A stretch of 64,000 bases of DNA, taken from NCBI GenBank assembly GCA_947495125.1, contig CANLXL010000002.1:584598-648597 (forward strand). Reading direction: 5' to 3'. Below are positions 33,934 through 42,175 of the stretch, piece by piece (position 1 is the stretch's first letter; every line of letters begins with the position of its first letter). The translations under genes were made by a program, and so were the position numbers. Source of the DNA: an uncultured Flaviramulus sp. Its GTDB lineage: Bacteria; Bacteroidota; Bacteroidia; Flavobacteriales; Flavobacteriaceae. The notes beneath the pieces were generated by a model, which saw nothing but the letters and a program-made list of their open reading frames with translations, was not told where the DNA came from and made no database searches.

Positions 33934-34848
33934 ATGATAAGGGCACTTTATGTTTTAATCTTTTTCATTGGACTTTCAGCATATTCTCAAGTAGAAAAAT
34001 ATCGCATTACAAATTTGAAAATCAACAATGAGAACCCTCATTTTGGTTTAATGCAGCTTTCAGATCATGAAATTATATTCACGTCATATCGTTTAACCCG
34101 AAGGGGCAAAGTAAAGTACTTTGCGGGAAACCCTCTTTTGACCATTTTTAAAGCCGAATTGACCAATGATGGTCAAATGTTAAATGCAAAACCTATATTA
34201 ATAGACCCGGATCAAAATATTAGGCACGTTACCAGTGCAACGATGTCTTCGGATGGTAAGCGCTTATATTTAACGACTAATTATACAGAAAAGGATAGAC
34301 CCGACGGTCATTTTAAAGCCACTAACTTTCATATTAAAGTAGGAGCATATAAAGAAGGCGTTGGATGGTCAAACTTTAAAGTACTACCATTTTGCCAGCC
34401 TAAATACTCGTATGCTCATCCCGCTTTAAGCAGTGACGGTAAAGTCTTGTATTTTATAGCTAATATTAGAGGTGGTAAAGAAACAACCAAAGGAGGATCC
34501 GATATTTTTAAAGTTAATATTTTGGAAAACGGCGATTTTAGCGAGCCTGAAAACCTAGGGAGTATGGTAAATTCGTATAGCAGGGAAATGTTTCCTTTTA
34601 TAAGTGATGATGATACCTTGTATTTTGCTTCAAACAGACCGGGAGGTTATGGAGGGTTTGATATTTATAAAAGTATATTGAATGCAGATGGTACTTATAA
34701 AAAGGCCGTAAAAATGCCTAAACCTATCAATAGTGCTAAAGATGATTTTTCCTTAATTATAAATGCAAACACTAAAGCGGGTTATTTTTCTTCAAAAAGA
34801 GCAAAAGGGAAAGGGGACGATGATATTTATTACTTTACTGCGGAATAG
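33934..34848 (+). CDS. PD40 (WD40-like beta-propeller) exported protein
   Basis: This 304-residue protein has a signal peptide (residues 1 to about 18, GLSAYS/Q) and TolB-type PD40 repeats (SSDGKRLYLTTN, SSDGKVLYFIAN, DDDTLYFASNRPGGYGGFDIY, ending GKGDDDIYYF). In Bacteroidota such propellers often precede an OmpA domain in PorE-type proteins. Here the OmpA domain is absent, so this is a stand-alone propeller of unknown role. A TATATTTG -7 element lies at 33906-33913, 20 bases upstream of the ATG. The 3' end overlaps the convergent substrate-binding gene by 14 bases. Confidence 0.78.
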   Translation: MIRALYVLIFFIGLSAYSQVEKYRITNLKINNENPHFGLMQLSDHEIIFTSYRLTRRGKVKYFAGNPLLTIFKAELTNDGQMLNAKPILIDPDQNIRHVTSATMSSDGKRLYLTTNYTEKDRPDGHFKATNFHIKVGAYKEGVGWSNFKVLPFCQPKYSYAHPALSSDGKVLYFIANIRGGKETTKGGSDIFKVNILENGDFSEPENLGSMVNSYSREMFPFISDDDTLYFASNRPGGYGGFDIYKSILNADGTYKKAVKMPKPINSAKDDFSLIINANTKAGYFSSKRAKGKGDDDIYYFTAE

Positions 34849-36463
34849 TTTTTCTAACACGTCTAAGATCCAAAAAGTCAATAGGATTTATGCCCAAACC
34901 AGTCACATTTTTTCTTGTAAAACGAATGACTTCATCATAATATAAAGGCACCATGATTGCTTTTTGCATGGCCAAGGAGTCCATAGTAGTATATAAATGC
35001 TTGCGTTCCTCTATATCTGCGACTGCAAAGGCTTTGTTATATAGACTATCAAACAATGTGCTCTTATAATGAAAATAATTTGAACCGTTTGGCGCAAAAT
35101 TTTTGCTATAGAATATGGATAAATAGTTCTCCGCATCCAGATAATCAGCAATCCAGGAGCTTCTAAACAGATCGACCTTACCATTAGATCTTGCCGACCT
35201 TAAAGAGGCTTCCGGCATAACATCGACATTAATGGTTAATCCTGATTTTTCAAGTTCTCGTTGTATAAATTCACAATAACTCAAGTAATTACTGGTTGTC
35301 GTTAATGTAATTTCAGGTTTTGAAATACCACTTTCCTTTTTAAACTGCTCCACAAGTTGTTTGGCTTTCTCCGGTTGGTAAGAAAACCCCAGAGACGCAT
35401 TATGCCCCGGTAATCCCTTCGGAATGAATCCGCCATTCGCCGGATTACCAATACCATTACGCAAATAGATGATCATTTTTTTTCGGTCAAATCCATAGTT
35501 TATGGCTTTTCGTATCAGTTCGGATTGTATTTCCGGGGTTTTAGAGTCCAAATAAAATCCTAGATATTCAGAATTTAAATAAGGTCCCCGAATCATATTT
35601 ACAGATTCAGCGTAGGTAGATCTTAACCTGCCATCAGCAGTGAGCAGTTCATCTTTATACGAAGCATCCAAACTATTTAAAAAATCGATATTACCTTGTG
35701 CGAATTGTAAAAACTCACTTTGCTTATCGGGTAAAAAAGTGATGGCAACAGATTCTAAGTAGGGCAGAGAATTACCTTCTTCATCTTTCTCAAAATAGTG
35801 ATGGTTCTTTCTGAAAATAAGTTTTATGTTCTCCTCCCAACGCTTAAACTTGAATGGTCCGGTACCAATAGGATGCGATCTGAATTCTGTGCCATAATGT
35901 TCTGCAACTTCTTTAGGAACTACCGAACAATACTTCATACTTAATAGTCCAATGAATGCCGGAAAAGGCTGTTTTAATTTTATTTGAAAAAGAGTGTCGT
36001 TAAGGGCTTTAAAGTCATCAACTTTATTTAAAACCCAACCTCCCGGAGCCGCAATTTTTTCATCCCGTAAACGGTTTAAACTATATTCAAAGTCTTTGGC
36101 TACAACAGTTCTTGTTGAGTCCTTTCCAAATAAAGGATGCTTATGAAAATAAACGTCCTTACGTAAGGAAAATGTGTATTCCAGACCGTCTTCTGAAATT
36201 GTCCAGTATTTAGCAATACTGGGTAAAATGTTTAAATTATCATCGAGTTGTACCAAACCGTTAAATAATTGGTTCGCAACCCGGGTATCTTGCAATGTTC
36301 TTGAAAATGCAGGGTCCAGGGTATTTATGTTGGCGTACTCATTATACCTAAAAACAAGTTGTTCCTTATCGGTATTGGAATTACTTCTGCAGTTAAACAA
36401 TAATAAAACCGCACAACCAATTGATAAATAGTTGGTTAATTGTTTTAAAACTTGTTTTATCAT
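34835..36463 (-). CDS. ABC transporter substrate-binding lipoprotein (family 5, peptide type)
   Basis: This 542-residue lipoprotein (signal peptide ending LLLFNCRS) has the SBP family 5 fold of DppA/OppA. Features include EYANINTLDPAF at the N-terminus, GTGPFKFKRWEEN near the middle and LRSARSNGKVDLFRSSWIADYLDAENYLSIF further on. Such proteins deliver peptides or nickel to an ABC importer. No permease or ATPase gene lies nearby, so the partner is elsewhere. It has its own promoter region, divergent from mtaB (171 bases). Confidence 0.88.
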   Translation of the reverse strand: MIKQVLKQLTNYLSIGCAVLLLFNCRSNSNTDKEQLVFRYNEYANINTLDPAFSRTLQDTRVANQLFNGLVQLDDNLNILPSIAKYWTISEDGLEYTFSLRKDVYFHKHPLFGKDSTRTVVAKDFEYSLNRLRDEKIAAPGGWVLNKVDDFKALNDTLFQIKLKQPFPAFIGLLSMKYCSVVPKEVAEHYGTEFRSHPIGTGPFKFKRWEENIKLIFRKNHHYFEKDEEGNSLPYLESVAITFLPDKQSEFLQFAQGNIDFLNSLDASYKDELLTADGRLRSTYAESVNMIRGPYLNSEYLGFYLDSKTPEIQSELIRKAINYGFDRKKMIIYLRNGIGNPANGGFIPKGLPGHNASLGFSYQPEKAKQLVEQFKKESGISKPEITLTTTSNYLSYCEFIQRELEKSGLTINVDVMPEASLRSARSNGKVDLFRSSWIADYLDAENYLSIFYSKNFAPNGSNYFHYKSTLFDSLYNKAFAVADIEERKHLYTTMDSLAMQKAIMVPLYYDEVIRFTRKNVTGLGINPIDFLDLRRVRKTIPQ

Positions 36464-36634
36464 ATAACTTATAAGTTGTAAATTTGCACGCCAATATTGT
36501 ATTAAGCGCCGTAGGATAATTTCTGATAGCTTGTTCTTAGCACTTTCAGGATAACAAATGTAAAGGTAAATTTTATAAGATGCTGAAATGCTGAAATAAA
36601 TTCGGTAAAAGTAGATTTTGAATTACAAAAATAA

Positions 36635-37984
36635 ATGAAAAATAAAGTAGCATTTTATACATTGGGCTGTAAACTCAATTTTTCTGAGACTTCAACCATC
36701 GCCAGAAGCTTTGGCAATGAAGGTTTCGATCGTGTTGATTTTTCTGAAAAAGCCGAGATATATGTTGTTAATACATGTTCGGTTACAGAGAATGCCGATA
36801 AACGATTTAAAACTATTGTAAAGCAGGCTCAAAAAAACAACCCTAAAGCTTTTGTTGTGGCCATAGGGTGTTATGCACAGCTAAAACCAAATGAATTGGC
36901 CGATGTGGATGGTGTGGATTTGGTTCTTGGTGCAACCGAAAAATTCAATGTTACAGGATATATAAACGATCTGTTAAACCAGCCTGAGCGCAATCGGGGA
37001 GCAGGAGAAGTACATTCTTGTGACATTGAAGATGCCGATTTTTATGTGGGCTCTTATTCTATTGGAGACCGAACACGTGCCTTTTTAAAAGTACAGGATG
37101 GTTGCGATTATAAATGTACGTATTGTACAATTCCCTTGGCGCGAGGAATCTCCCGAAGTGATACTTTAGAAAATGTTTTAAATAATGCTAAAGAAATTTC
37201 AGCACAAAATATAAAGGAAATTGTTTTAACAGGAGTTAATATTGGGGATTATGGGAAAGGAGAGTTTGGTAATAAAAGACATGAACATACCTTTTTAGAT
37301 TTGGTTACGGCATTGGATAAGGTGGATGGTATTGAACGCTTGCGAATTTCATCAATTGAGCCCAATCTTTTAAAGAATGAAACTATAGATGTGGTTTCTA
37401 AATCACGAGCTTTTGTTCCTCATTTTCATATTCCATTACAATCCGGTAGCAACGAAATTCTAAAAAAGATGAAGCGTCGCTATATGCGCGAACTGTATGT
37501 AGACCGCGTTACAAAAATAAGAGAAGTTATGCCTCATGCCTGTATCGGTGTCGATGTTATTGTAGGATTTCCGGGTGAGACAGACGAACATTTCTTAGAA
37601 ACGTATAACTTTTTAAACGCATTAGATATTTCGTATTTACATGTTTTTACATATTCTGAACGAGATAATACTGAAGCTGCTCAAATGGAAAGTGTCGTTC
37701 CCGGTAATATAAGAAGTAAAAGGAGTAAAATGCTTAGAGGATTATCGGTTAAAAAACGTCGAGCATTTTATGAAAGTCAAATTGGAAGCCAACGCACCGT
37801 TTTATTTGAAAGCGAGAATAAGGAAGGTTATATACATGGTTTCACCGAAAATTACGTCAAAGTAAAATCGCCGTGGAATCCCGAACTGGTAAATACTTTG
37901 CATCAGGTAGAACTGACTCATATTGATGACGACGGTTTGGCGAGGTTAGCGTTTGTCAATCATATGATAACGAATATCGGCTAA
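36635..37984 (+). CDS. mtaB: tRNA (N6-L-threonylcarbamoyladenosine(37)-C2)-methylthiotransferase
   Basis: This 449-residue radical-SAM methylthiotransferase has three parts: an N-terminal UPF0004 domain with three cysteines (YTLGCKLN, VNTCSV, IGCYAQ), the radical-SAM triad CDYKCTYC in QDGCDYKCTYCTIPLARG, and a C-terminal TRAM-like segment. KLN rather than QMN in the first motif separates MtaB from MiaB and RimO. It converts t6A37 to ms2t6A37 in ANN-decoding tRNAs. It is monocistronic. Confidence 0.92.
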   Translation: MKNKVAFYTLGCKLNFSETSTIARSFGNEGFDRVDFSEKAEIYVVNTCSVTENADKRFKTIVKQAQKNNPKAFVVAIGCYAQLKPNELADVDGVDLVLGATEKFNVTGYINDLLNQPERNRGAGEVHSCDIEDADFYVGSYSIGDRTRAFLKVQDGCDYKCTYCTIPLARGISRSDTLENVLNNAKEISAQNIKEIVLTGVNIGDYGKGEFGNKRHEHTFLDLVTALDKVDGIERLRISSIEPNLLKNETIDVVSKSRAFVPHFHIPLQSGSNEILKKMKRRYMRELYVDRVTKIREVMPHACIGVDVIVGFPGETDEHFLETYNFLNALDISYLHVFTYSERDNTEAAQMESVVPGNIRSKRSKMLRGLSVKKRRAFYESQIGSQRTVLFESENKEGYIHGFTENYVKVKSPWNPELVNTLHQVELTHIDDDGLARLAFVNHMITNIG

Positions 37985-38096
37985 TACATTGCTTTCGTAC
38001 TTATTTTCTCGTATTTAAACGTTTTTTTTTCGCATAGGACTTATGTTGTATTAGGTTTGTTTTAAAGAATACCCAAATTCTATAAAATTTAATCTG

Positions 38097-38483
38097 ATGA
38101 AAATTAACCTACGACTATTTACCTTTTTTATTATTCTATCTCTATGCATGTCTTGTTCGAAGGACGAAGTCAGTCAGAATACGAATCTCCTTGGTGTTTG
38201 GGAGCGAATTAGTTTTGATGCAGATGCCACAAATACATATCTATTAATCTTTGGTCAGGATCAAACCGGATTGCGTATACACAGGAGTGAAGGTGCTTCT
38301 GGCGAAGTCACTTCAATGACGGATTCCTTTGATTGGAAAGCAATAGATGATATAGTAACACTTTCAGAGAACAATAACGTTAAGGAGGTTTATGTTATAA
38401 ATTCTGAAGGAAATCTCGTTTTAAATACTTTAGAAGATTTGCCTTTAGACAAAATATCAGATGACTATTCCAGATATTACTAG
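38097..38483 (+). CDS. lipoprotein of unknown function (lipocalin-like)
   Basis: This 128-residue protein has a lipoprotein signal ending SMSCSKDE. The mature part (GVWERISFDADATNTYLLIFGQDQTG) looks like the small lipocalin-like beta-barrel lipoproteins common in Bacteroidota. No function can be given. A terminator with one mismatch follows at 38523. Confidence 0.65.
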   Translation: MKINLRLFTFFIILSLCMSCSKDEVSQNTNLLGVWERISFDADATNTYLLIFGQDQTGLRIHRSEGASGEVTSMTDSFDWKAIDDIVTLSENNNVKEVYVINSEGNLVLNTLEDLPLDKISDDYSRYY

Positions 38484-38522
38484 TAAAGATAATAGTGGTG
38501 CTACATTCAACAATAAAAAAAT

Positions 38523-38549
38523 AAGACCGAAATTTTTAATTTCAGTCTT
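38523..38549. terminator. terminator between convergent genes
   Basis: An 11-bp stem, AAGACCGAAAT with ATTTCAGTCTT (one mismatch), has a 5-nt loop. It is T/A-rich on both sides and separates the lipoprotein gene from the convergent acetyltransferase-like gene. Confidence 0.65.
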
Positions 38550-38639
38550 TAATTTATGAATTGCTGTTGAGAATAATTCCTCGACGCGTTGTTATCGTGG
38601 TTTCAAATAAAATGTCATTCCGGTAGAACCGGACTGGCA

Positions 38640-38936
38640 TTAGATTCTTACCCCAACAGGAAGCATTCGTTTGTATTTTCGATTACTCCTAACAAACTTT
38701 GCAATTTCAGGGCTTGTAGGAACAACGCTCAAGTTACGTTCTTCAATCTGCTCAAAAACAGCAATTAAAAAATCCTTACTAAAAGTTTCATCTTTAATAC
38801 CTTGCGGTATGATGAGTTTTGTTAAAAAAATCTTTCTGTCTTGCAATGAATATTCAATTTTAGCTAACTTATCATCAATTTTAATTTCAAATTGACGTAA
38901 AAAATCATTGTCTATTAATTCTGCAGCCTCGATCAT
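38640..38936 (-). CDS. YjdJ-type small N-acetyltransferase (GNAT) domain protein
   Basis: This is a 98-residue protein. The pattern (IKIDDKLAKIEYS, then IFLTKLIIPQGIK, then AVFEQIEERNLSVVPTSPEIAKFV) follows the small Gcn5-related family of YjdJ type, a single minimal domain of about 90 residues. The usual acetyl-CoA loop (VPxxxxGxGxA) is weak: the segment IIPQGIKDETFSK lacks the glycines. Enzyme activity is therefore doubtful, and it could be a binding derivative. It is transcribed alone, with about 190 bases of upstream region. Confidence 0.6.
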   Translation of the reverse strand: MIEAAELIDNDFLRQFEIKIDDKLAKIEYSLQDRKIFLTKLIIPQGIKDETFSKDFLIAVFEQIEERNLSVVPTSPEIAKFVRSNRKYKRMLPVGVRI

Positions 38937-39127
38937 GTTGTATGTGTTTTATTTCAATGGAATATTAATAGTGTGAAGACTATTTTTTAGCTTTGCTGTG
39001 CAAAATTACAAAAAATATTCGTCAAATTAAAGGAAAATATAGCTTAATACCTTATAAAATAAACCGTTAGGGTCATTTTGGGTGATAACAAATTTTGCTG
39101 CATTTCAAAAAATAAGAGTTTCTATAT

Positions 39128-39793
39128 ATGGGTCTTGATGTAATTCATGTTTATTTAATGCCGGGAATGGCAGCAAATCCGATAATTTTTGAGCATATTA
39201 AACTTCCCGAAGATCAATTTAAAATACACTGGTTGGAATGGGTTATTCCTTTTGAAAATGAATCCATTATAGATTATGCATTAAGACTTTCCAAAAATAT
39301 AGAACACGAAAACATTGTCCTACTAGGTGTATCCTTCGGTGGTGTTTTGGTACAGGAAATAAGTCGACATATTAAAGTGCGAAAGCTAATTATTGTTTCC
39401 AGTGTTAAATCCATGCATGAATTGCCAATGCACATGGTATTGGCTAAAAAAACTAAGGCCTATAAATTATTACCCACACATTTAGCAAGTAATATAGAGT
39501 TTTTTGCCAAGTATGCCTTTGGAAATAATGTCGCAAAACGGTTAGAATTGTATAAGAAATATTTATCGGTAAACGACAGCCGTTACTTAAGCTGGGCGAT
39601 TAAACAAATGGTTTGCTGGAATCAGGAGGTGTACCACCATGACATTATTCATATTCATGGAGATAATGATACTGTTTTTCCTATTAAGAATATTAAAGCT
39701 TGTATTGTTGTAAAAAACGGGACACATATCATGATTATCAATAAATATAAGTGGTTTAACGAAAACCTGCCAACACTTATTTTAAAGGATTAA
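39128..39793 (+). CDS. alpha/beta hydrolase
   Basis: This 221-residue protein has the nucleophile elbow GVSFGGVL (Ser at about residue 80), a catalytic Asp candidate in HIHGDNDTVFP and a His in VVKNGTHIMIINKY. All three members of the triad are therefore in order. It has no signal peptide and is probably cytoplasmic. The substrate is unknown. It lies 48 bases upstream of a lytic transglycosylase gene in the same direction, so the two may be co-transcribed. Confidence 0.78.
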   Translation: MGLDVIHVYLMPGMAANPIIFEHIKLPEDQFKIHWLEWVIPFENESIIDYALRLSKNIEHENIVLLGVSFGGVLVQEISRHIKVRKLIIVSSVKSMHELPMHMVLAKKTKAYKLLPTHLASNIEFFAKYAFGNNVAKRLELYKKYLSVNDSRYLSWAIKQMVCWNQEVYHHDIIHIHGDNDTVFPIKNIKACIVVKNGTHIMIINKYKWFNENLPTLILKD

Positions 39794-39841
39794 GGGCTCA
39801 TTTCGAATATTTTTTATAACTTTAAGCCAAACTTATTAAAC

Positions 39842-40777
39842 ATGAAGATAGTACAAAGAGCATTGGCATTTGTGGGATTATTAAGTTTATCAGCCCTATT
39901 TATTTATGCCCTACAAGACGCTCCAACCGATGAAAATTTCGAAACAAAATTAATCAATGATTATAATGTTTATGCCTTACAGGTTCCGGACGACCTAAAC
40001 TTTGCAGGAGAACCGGTACCCCTTAAAAACCCTGATATCCTAGAGCGCATGGACAGAGAGCTGTTAGTTAATACCTACTGGCAATCCAATGGTTTGTTGA
40101 TGTTTAAAAGGGCAAAAAAGTATTTCCCCATTATTGAACCCATTTTAGAGGCGCATGGTATTCCTGATGATTTTAAGTATTTGGCCGTTATTGAAAGCGG
40201 TTTAACCAATGCCGTTTCTCCGGTAGGTGCCAGAGGAGTTTGGCAGATTATGAAAGGCACCGGGAGAGAAAATGGTTTAGAAATCAATACTAATGTTGAT
40301 GAACGCTATAACCTCACAAAAGCAACGGAAGTAGCTTGTAAATACTTACTTAAATCGAAAGAAAAACTGGGTTCATGGACTTTGGCTGCTGCTGCTTATA
40401 ATGGTGGTAACGCCGGAATGGCCAGGCGTTTAAAAGCGCAAAAGGTTAACGATTATTACGATTTATTATTAGGAGAAGAAACCGGGCGCTATTTGTTTAG
40501 AATTGTAGCCCTAAAGGAGATTTTAAACAATCCTGAGAAATACGGTTTTAATTTTAGAGAAAAAGATTTATATACCAATGTGCCAACTTATAAGGTTGAA
40601 GTGGATACCGCGGTAACTGATTTTTCAAGGTTTGCTCAAGATTTTGGAATAAACTATAAGATTTTAAAATTACATAACCCCTGGTTACGCGAACCACATC
40701 TTAATAATAAAACCAGAAAGAAATACACCATCGATATTCCTGAAGATGGATATTACGATGTTGCACCGGCACCATAA
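39842..40777 (+). CDS. lytic transglycosylase (MltD/Slt-type)
   Basis: This 311-residue exported protein has an N-terminal hydrophobic signal or anchor (residues 7-24). The goose-lysozyme-like SLT domain has catalytic Glu in AVIESGLTNAVSPVGARGVWQ and the AAAAYNGG motif. A C-terminal part (VEVDTAVTDFSRFAQDFG to the end) resembles a degenerate LysM-like or domain-linking segment. It cuts peptidoglycan glycan strands with formation of 1,6-anhydro-MurNAc, probably during growth or division. After it lie 249 bases with no gene and no recognised feature. Confidence 0.88.
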   Translation: MKIVQRALAFVGLLSLSALFIYALQDAPTDENFETKLINDYNVYALQVPDDLNFAGEPVPLKNPDILERMDRELLVNTYWQSNGLLMFKRAKKYFPIIEPILEAHGIPDDFKYLAVIESGLTNAVSPVGARGVWQIMKGTGRENGLEINTNVDERYNLTKATEVACKYLLKSKEKLGSWTLAAAAYNGGNAGMARRLKAQKVNDYYDLLLGEETGRYLFRIVALKEILNNPEKYGFNFREKDLYTNVPTYKVEVDTAVTDFSRFAQDFGINYKILKLHNPWLREPHLNNKTRKKYTIDIPEDGYYDVAPAP

Positions 40778-41026
40778 CCATATATAGGTTTATATTGCTC
40801 CTCTTGGACTACCCTTACCCTTAAAAGCAATAGAAGGATGATAAATTGATTATGCCCAGGGAATGTGAAAATGTTGCTGTTGGATGTTTACCAGATCTAC
40901 ACTGTGAATTAACACGTTAATATTGTATGGAAATAGTGAATTTATGAACAATTTAACCCTATTGGAGAAGCTGAAATTCTGAAAAAAACACCGAGATAAA
41001 ACGCAGTGACCTATTTTGTTGTAAAA

Positions 41027-41602
41027 CTACCCGCGTCTTTTCTGAGCTCTTAAAGAACCACCGGATCCATAATGTTGATTTGGTCCTGCAGAACGCTTCA
41101 TATTTTGCTTCATCATTTTGATCTGATCCGTCAACATACCTTGTTTGTCCAATTTCGTAGCCTCTGTCAATAATTTTTGAGCTTCTTGTTTTCTTCGTTT
41201 AGAAAATGCAATACCAGCTAGGTTAAGCTTCGCCATGGCTAAATCATGATCCATAGATAATCCTAATGAAATAGCCTTTTTAAAGTACTTTTCGGCCTCA
41301 TTCATATTACTTTGAGATACCATGATACCGTGTAAATAATTATAATAACCTTGTTGTTTTCTGACCAATGCAGATTCTGGTTTTTTAATTTTATTCAACC
41401 ATTTTTTAGCACCATCAAAATCTTGTTTACGTAGCCTTAAAAAGGCTAAAAGAATAAATTCATTTTTAAAATATAAGAATATAAAGATTAAGGACAACAG
41501 GATAAACATAATACCATTACCTATATAACCCTCTGTGAATTGATATACAGCGTAAGCAATAATGCCTGCTGCAATGATTAATTTTATAATTTTATTGTAC
41601 AT
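41027..41602 (-). CDS. TPR-repeat membrane protein of unknown function
   Basis: This is a 191-residue protein with two membrane segments near the N-terminus (about 6-22 and 27-46). Residues 60-165 form tetratricopeptide-like helices (GAKKWLNKI, AEKYFKKAISLG, AKLNLAGIAFSKRRKQEAQKLL), probably cytoplasmic. The tail is basic (SLRAQKRRG). It is a typical small Bacteroidota TPR protein and probably a scaffold; no function is known. It is divergent from rpmH, with 298 bases between. Confidence 0.7.
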   Translation of the reverse strand: MYNKIIKLIIAAGIIAYAVYQFTEGYIGNGIMFILLSLIFIFLYFKNEFILLAFLRLRKQDFDGAKKWLNKIKKPESALVRKQQGYYNYLHGIMVSQSNMNEAEKYFKKAISLGLSMDHDLAMAKLNLAGIAFSKRRKQEAQKLLTEATKLDKQGMLTDQIKMMKQNMKRSAGPNQHYGSGGSLRAQKRRG

Positions 41603-41809
41603 GTTTCGCGCTTTACTTTTTTTGAAATTGAAGACACTCGTTTTAGTAAAATGGTGTCATATCGTATTTAGAATGCAAAGAAACTAATTTTTTATTAAAA
41701 TAAGGGCATCTATTTTTAACAAAAACCGTGGCTATTACGATAAACAATTGCAGGTTTTATGCGATGTTTGGGCAAAAATAAATAATTTAAAAATATTTTT
41801 AAAAATGAT

Positions 41810-41839
41810 TTGCAAAGTAACAAAGGCTTTGTATATTTG
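41810..41839 (+). promoter_or_regulatory. promoter of rpmH
   Basis: TTG at 41810-41812, 19 bases, TATATTTG at 41832-41839, 61 bases before the ATG. Confidence 0.7.
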
Positions 41840-41900
41840 CCCTCAGTTTTGGAGAACCTCCAAGTCGTAAAATACAATTCAGAATTAAAGATACTATATA

Positions 41901-42062
41901 ATGAGTAAAAGAACGTTTCAACCATCGAAAAGAAAGAGAAGAAACAAGCACGGTTTTAGAGAAAGAATGGCTTCGGCTAATGGAAGAAAAGTGCTTGCTC
42001 GTAGAAGAGCAAAAGGTAGAAAGAAATTATCTGTATCTTCTGAAACAAGACATAAGAAATAA
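41901..42062 (+). CDS. rpmH: 50S ribosomal protein L34
   Basis: This is a 53-residue very basic protein: [20 protein letters not shown], then [21 protein letters not shown], with the tail [12 protein letters not shown]. It matches L34 across its length. In many bacteria rpmH precedes rnpA and lies near dnaA; here neither neighbour is present and the next gene is carB. It has its own promoter and a strong terminator 21 bases after the stop. Confidence 0.97.
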   Translation: MSKRTFQPSKRKRRNKHGFRERMASANGRKVLARRRAKGRKKLSVSSETRHKK

Positions 42063-42083
42063 TGATTAACAATTGTTGATAAT

Positions 42084-42117
42084 AAAAAGGTGTTGCTTAA
42101 CGGTAACACCTTTTTTT
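42084..42117 (+). terminator. intrinsic terminator of rpmH
   Basis: An 11-bp stem, AAAAAGGTGTT with AACACCTTTTT, has a 10-nt loop and a following run of T. Confidence 0.88.
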
Positions 42118-42175
42118 ATATCTATGGATTACTATTTTTGTAACGAATTAAAATACAACTTATAACTGCAAGAAA

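Noticed and set aside
40778..41026. A small gene or element after the transglycosylase
   Set aside because: No open frame with a start and no clear hairpin or repeat was found in the 249 bases.
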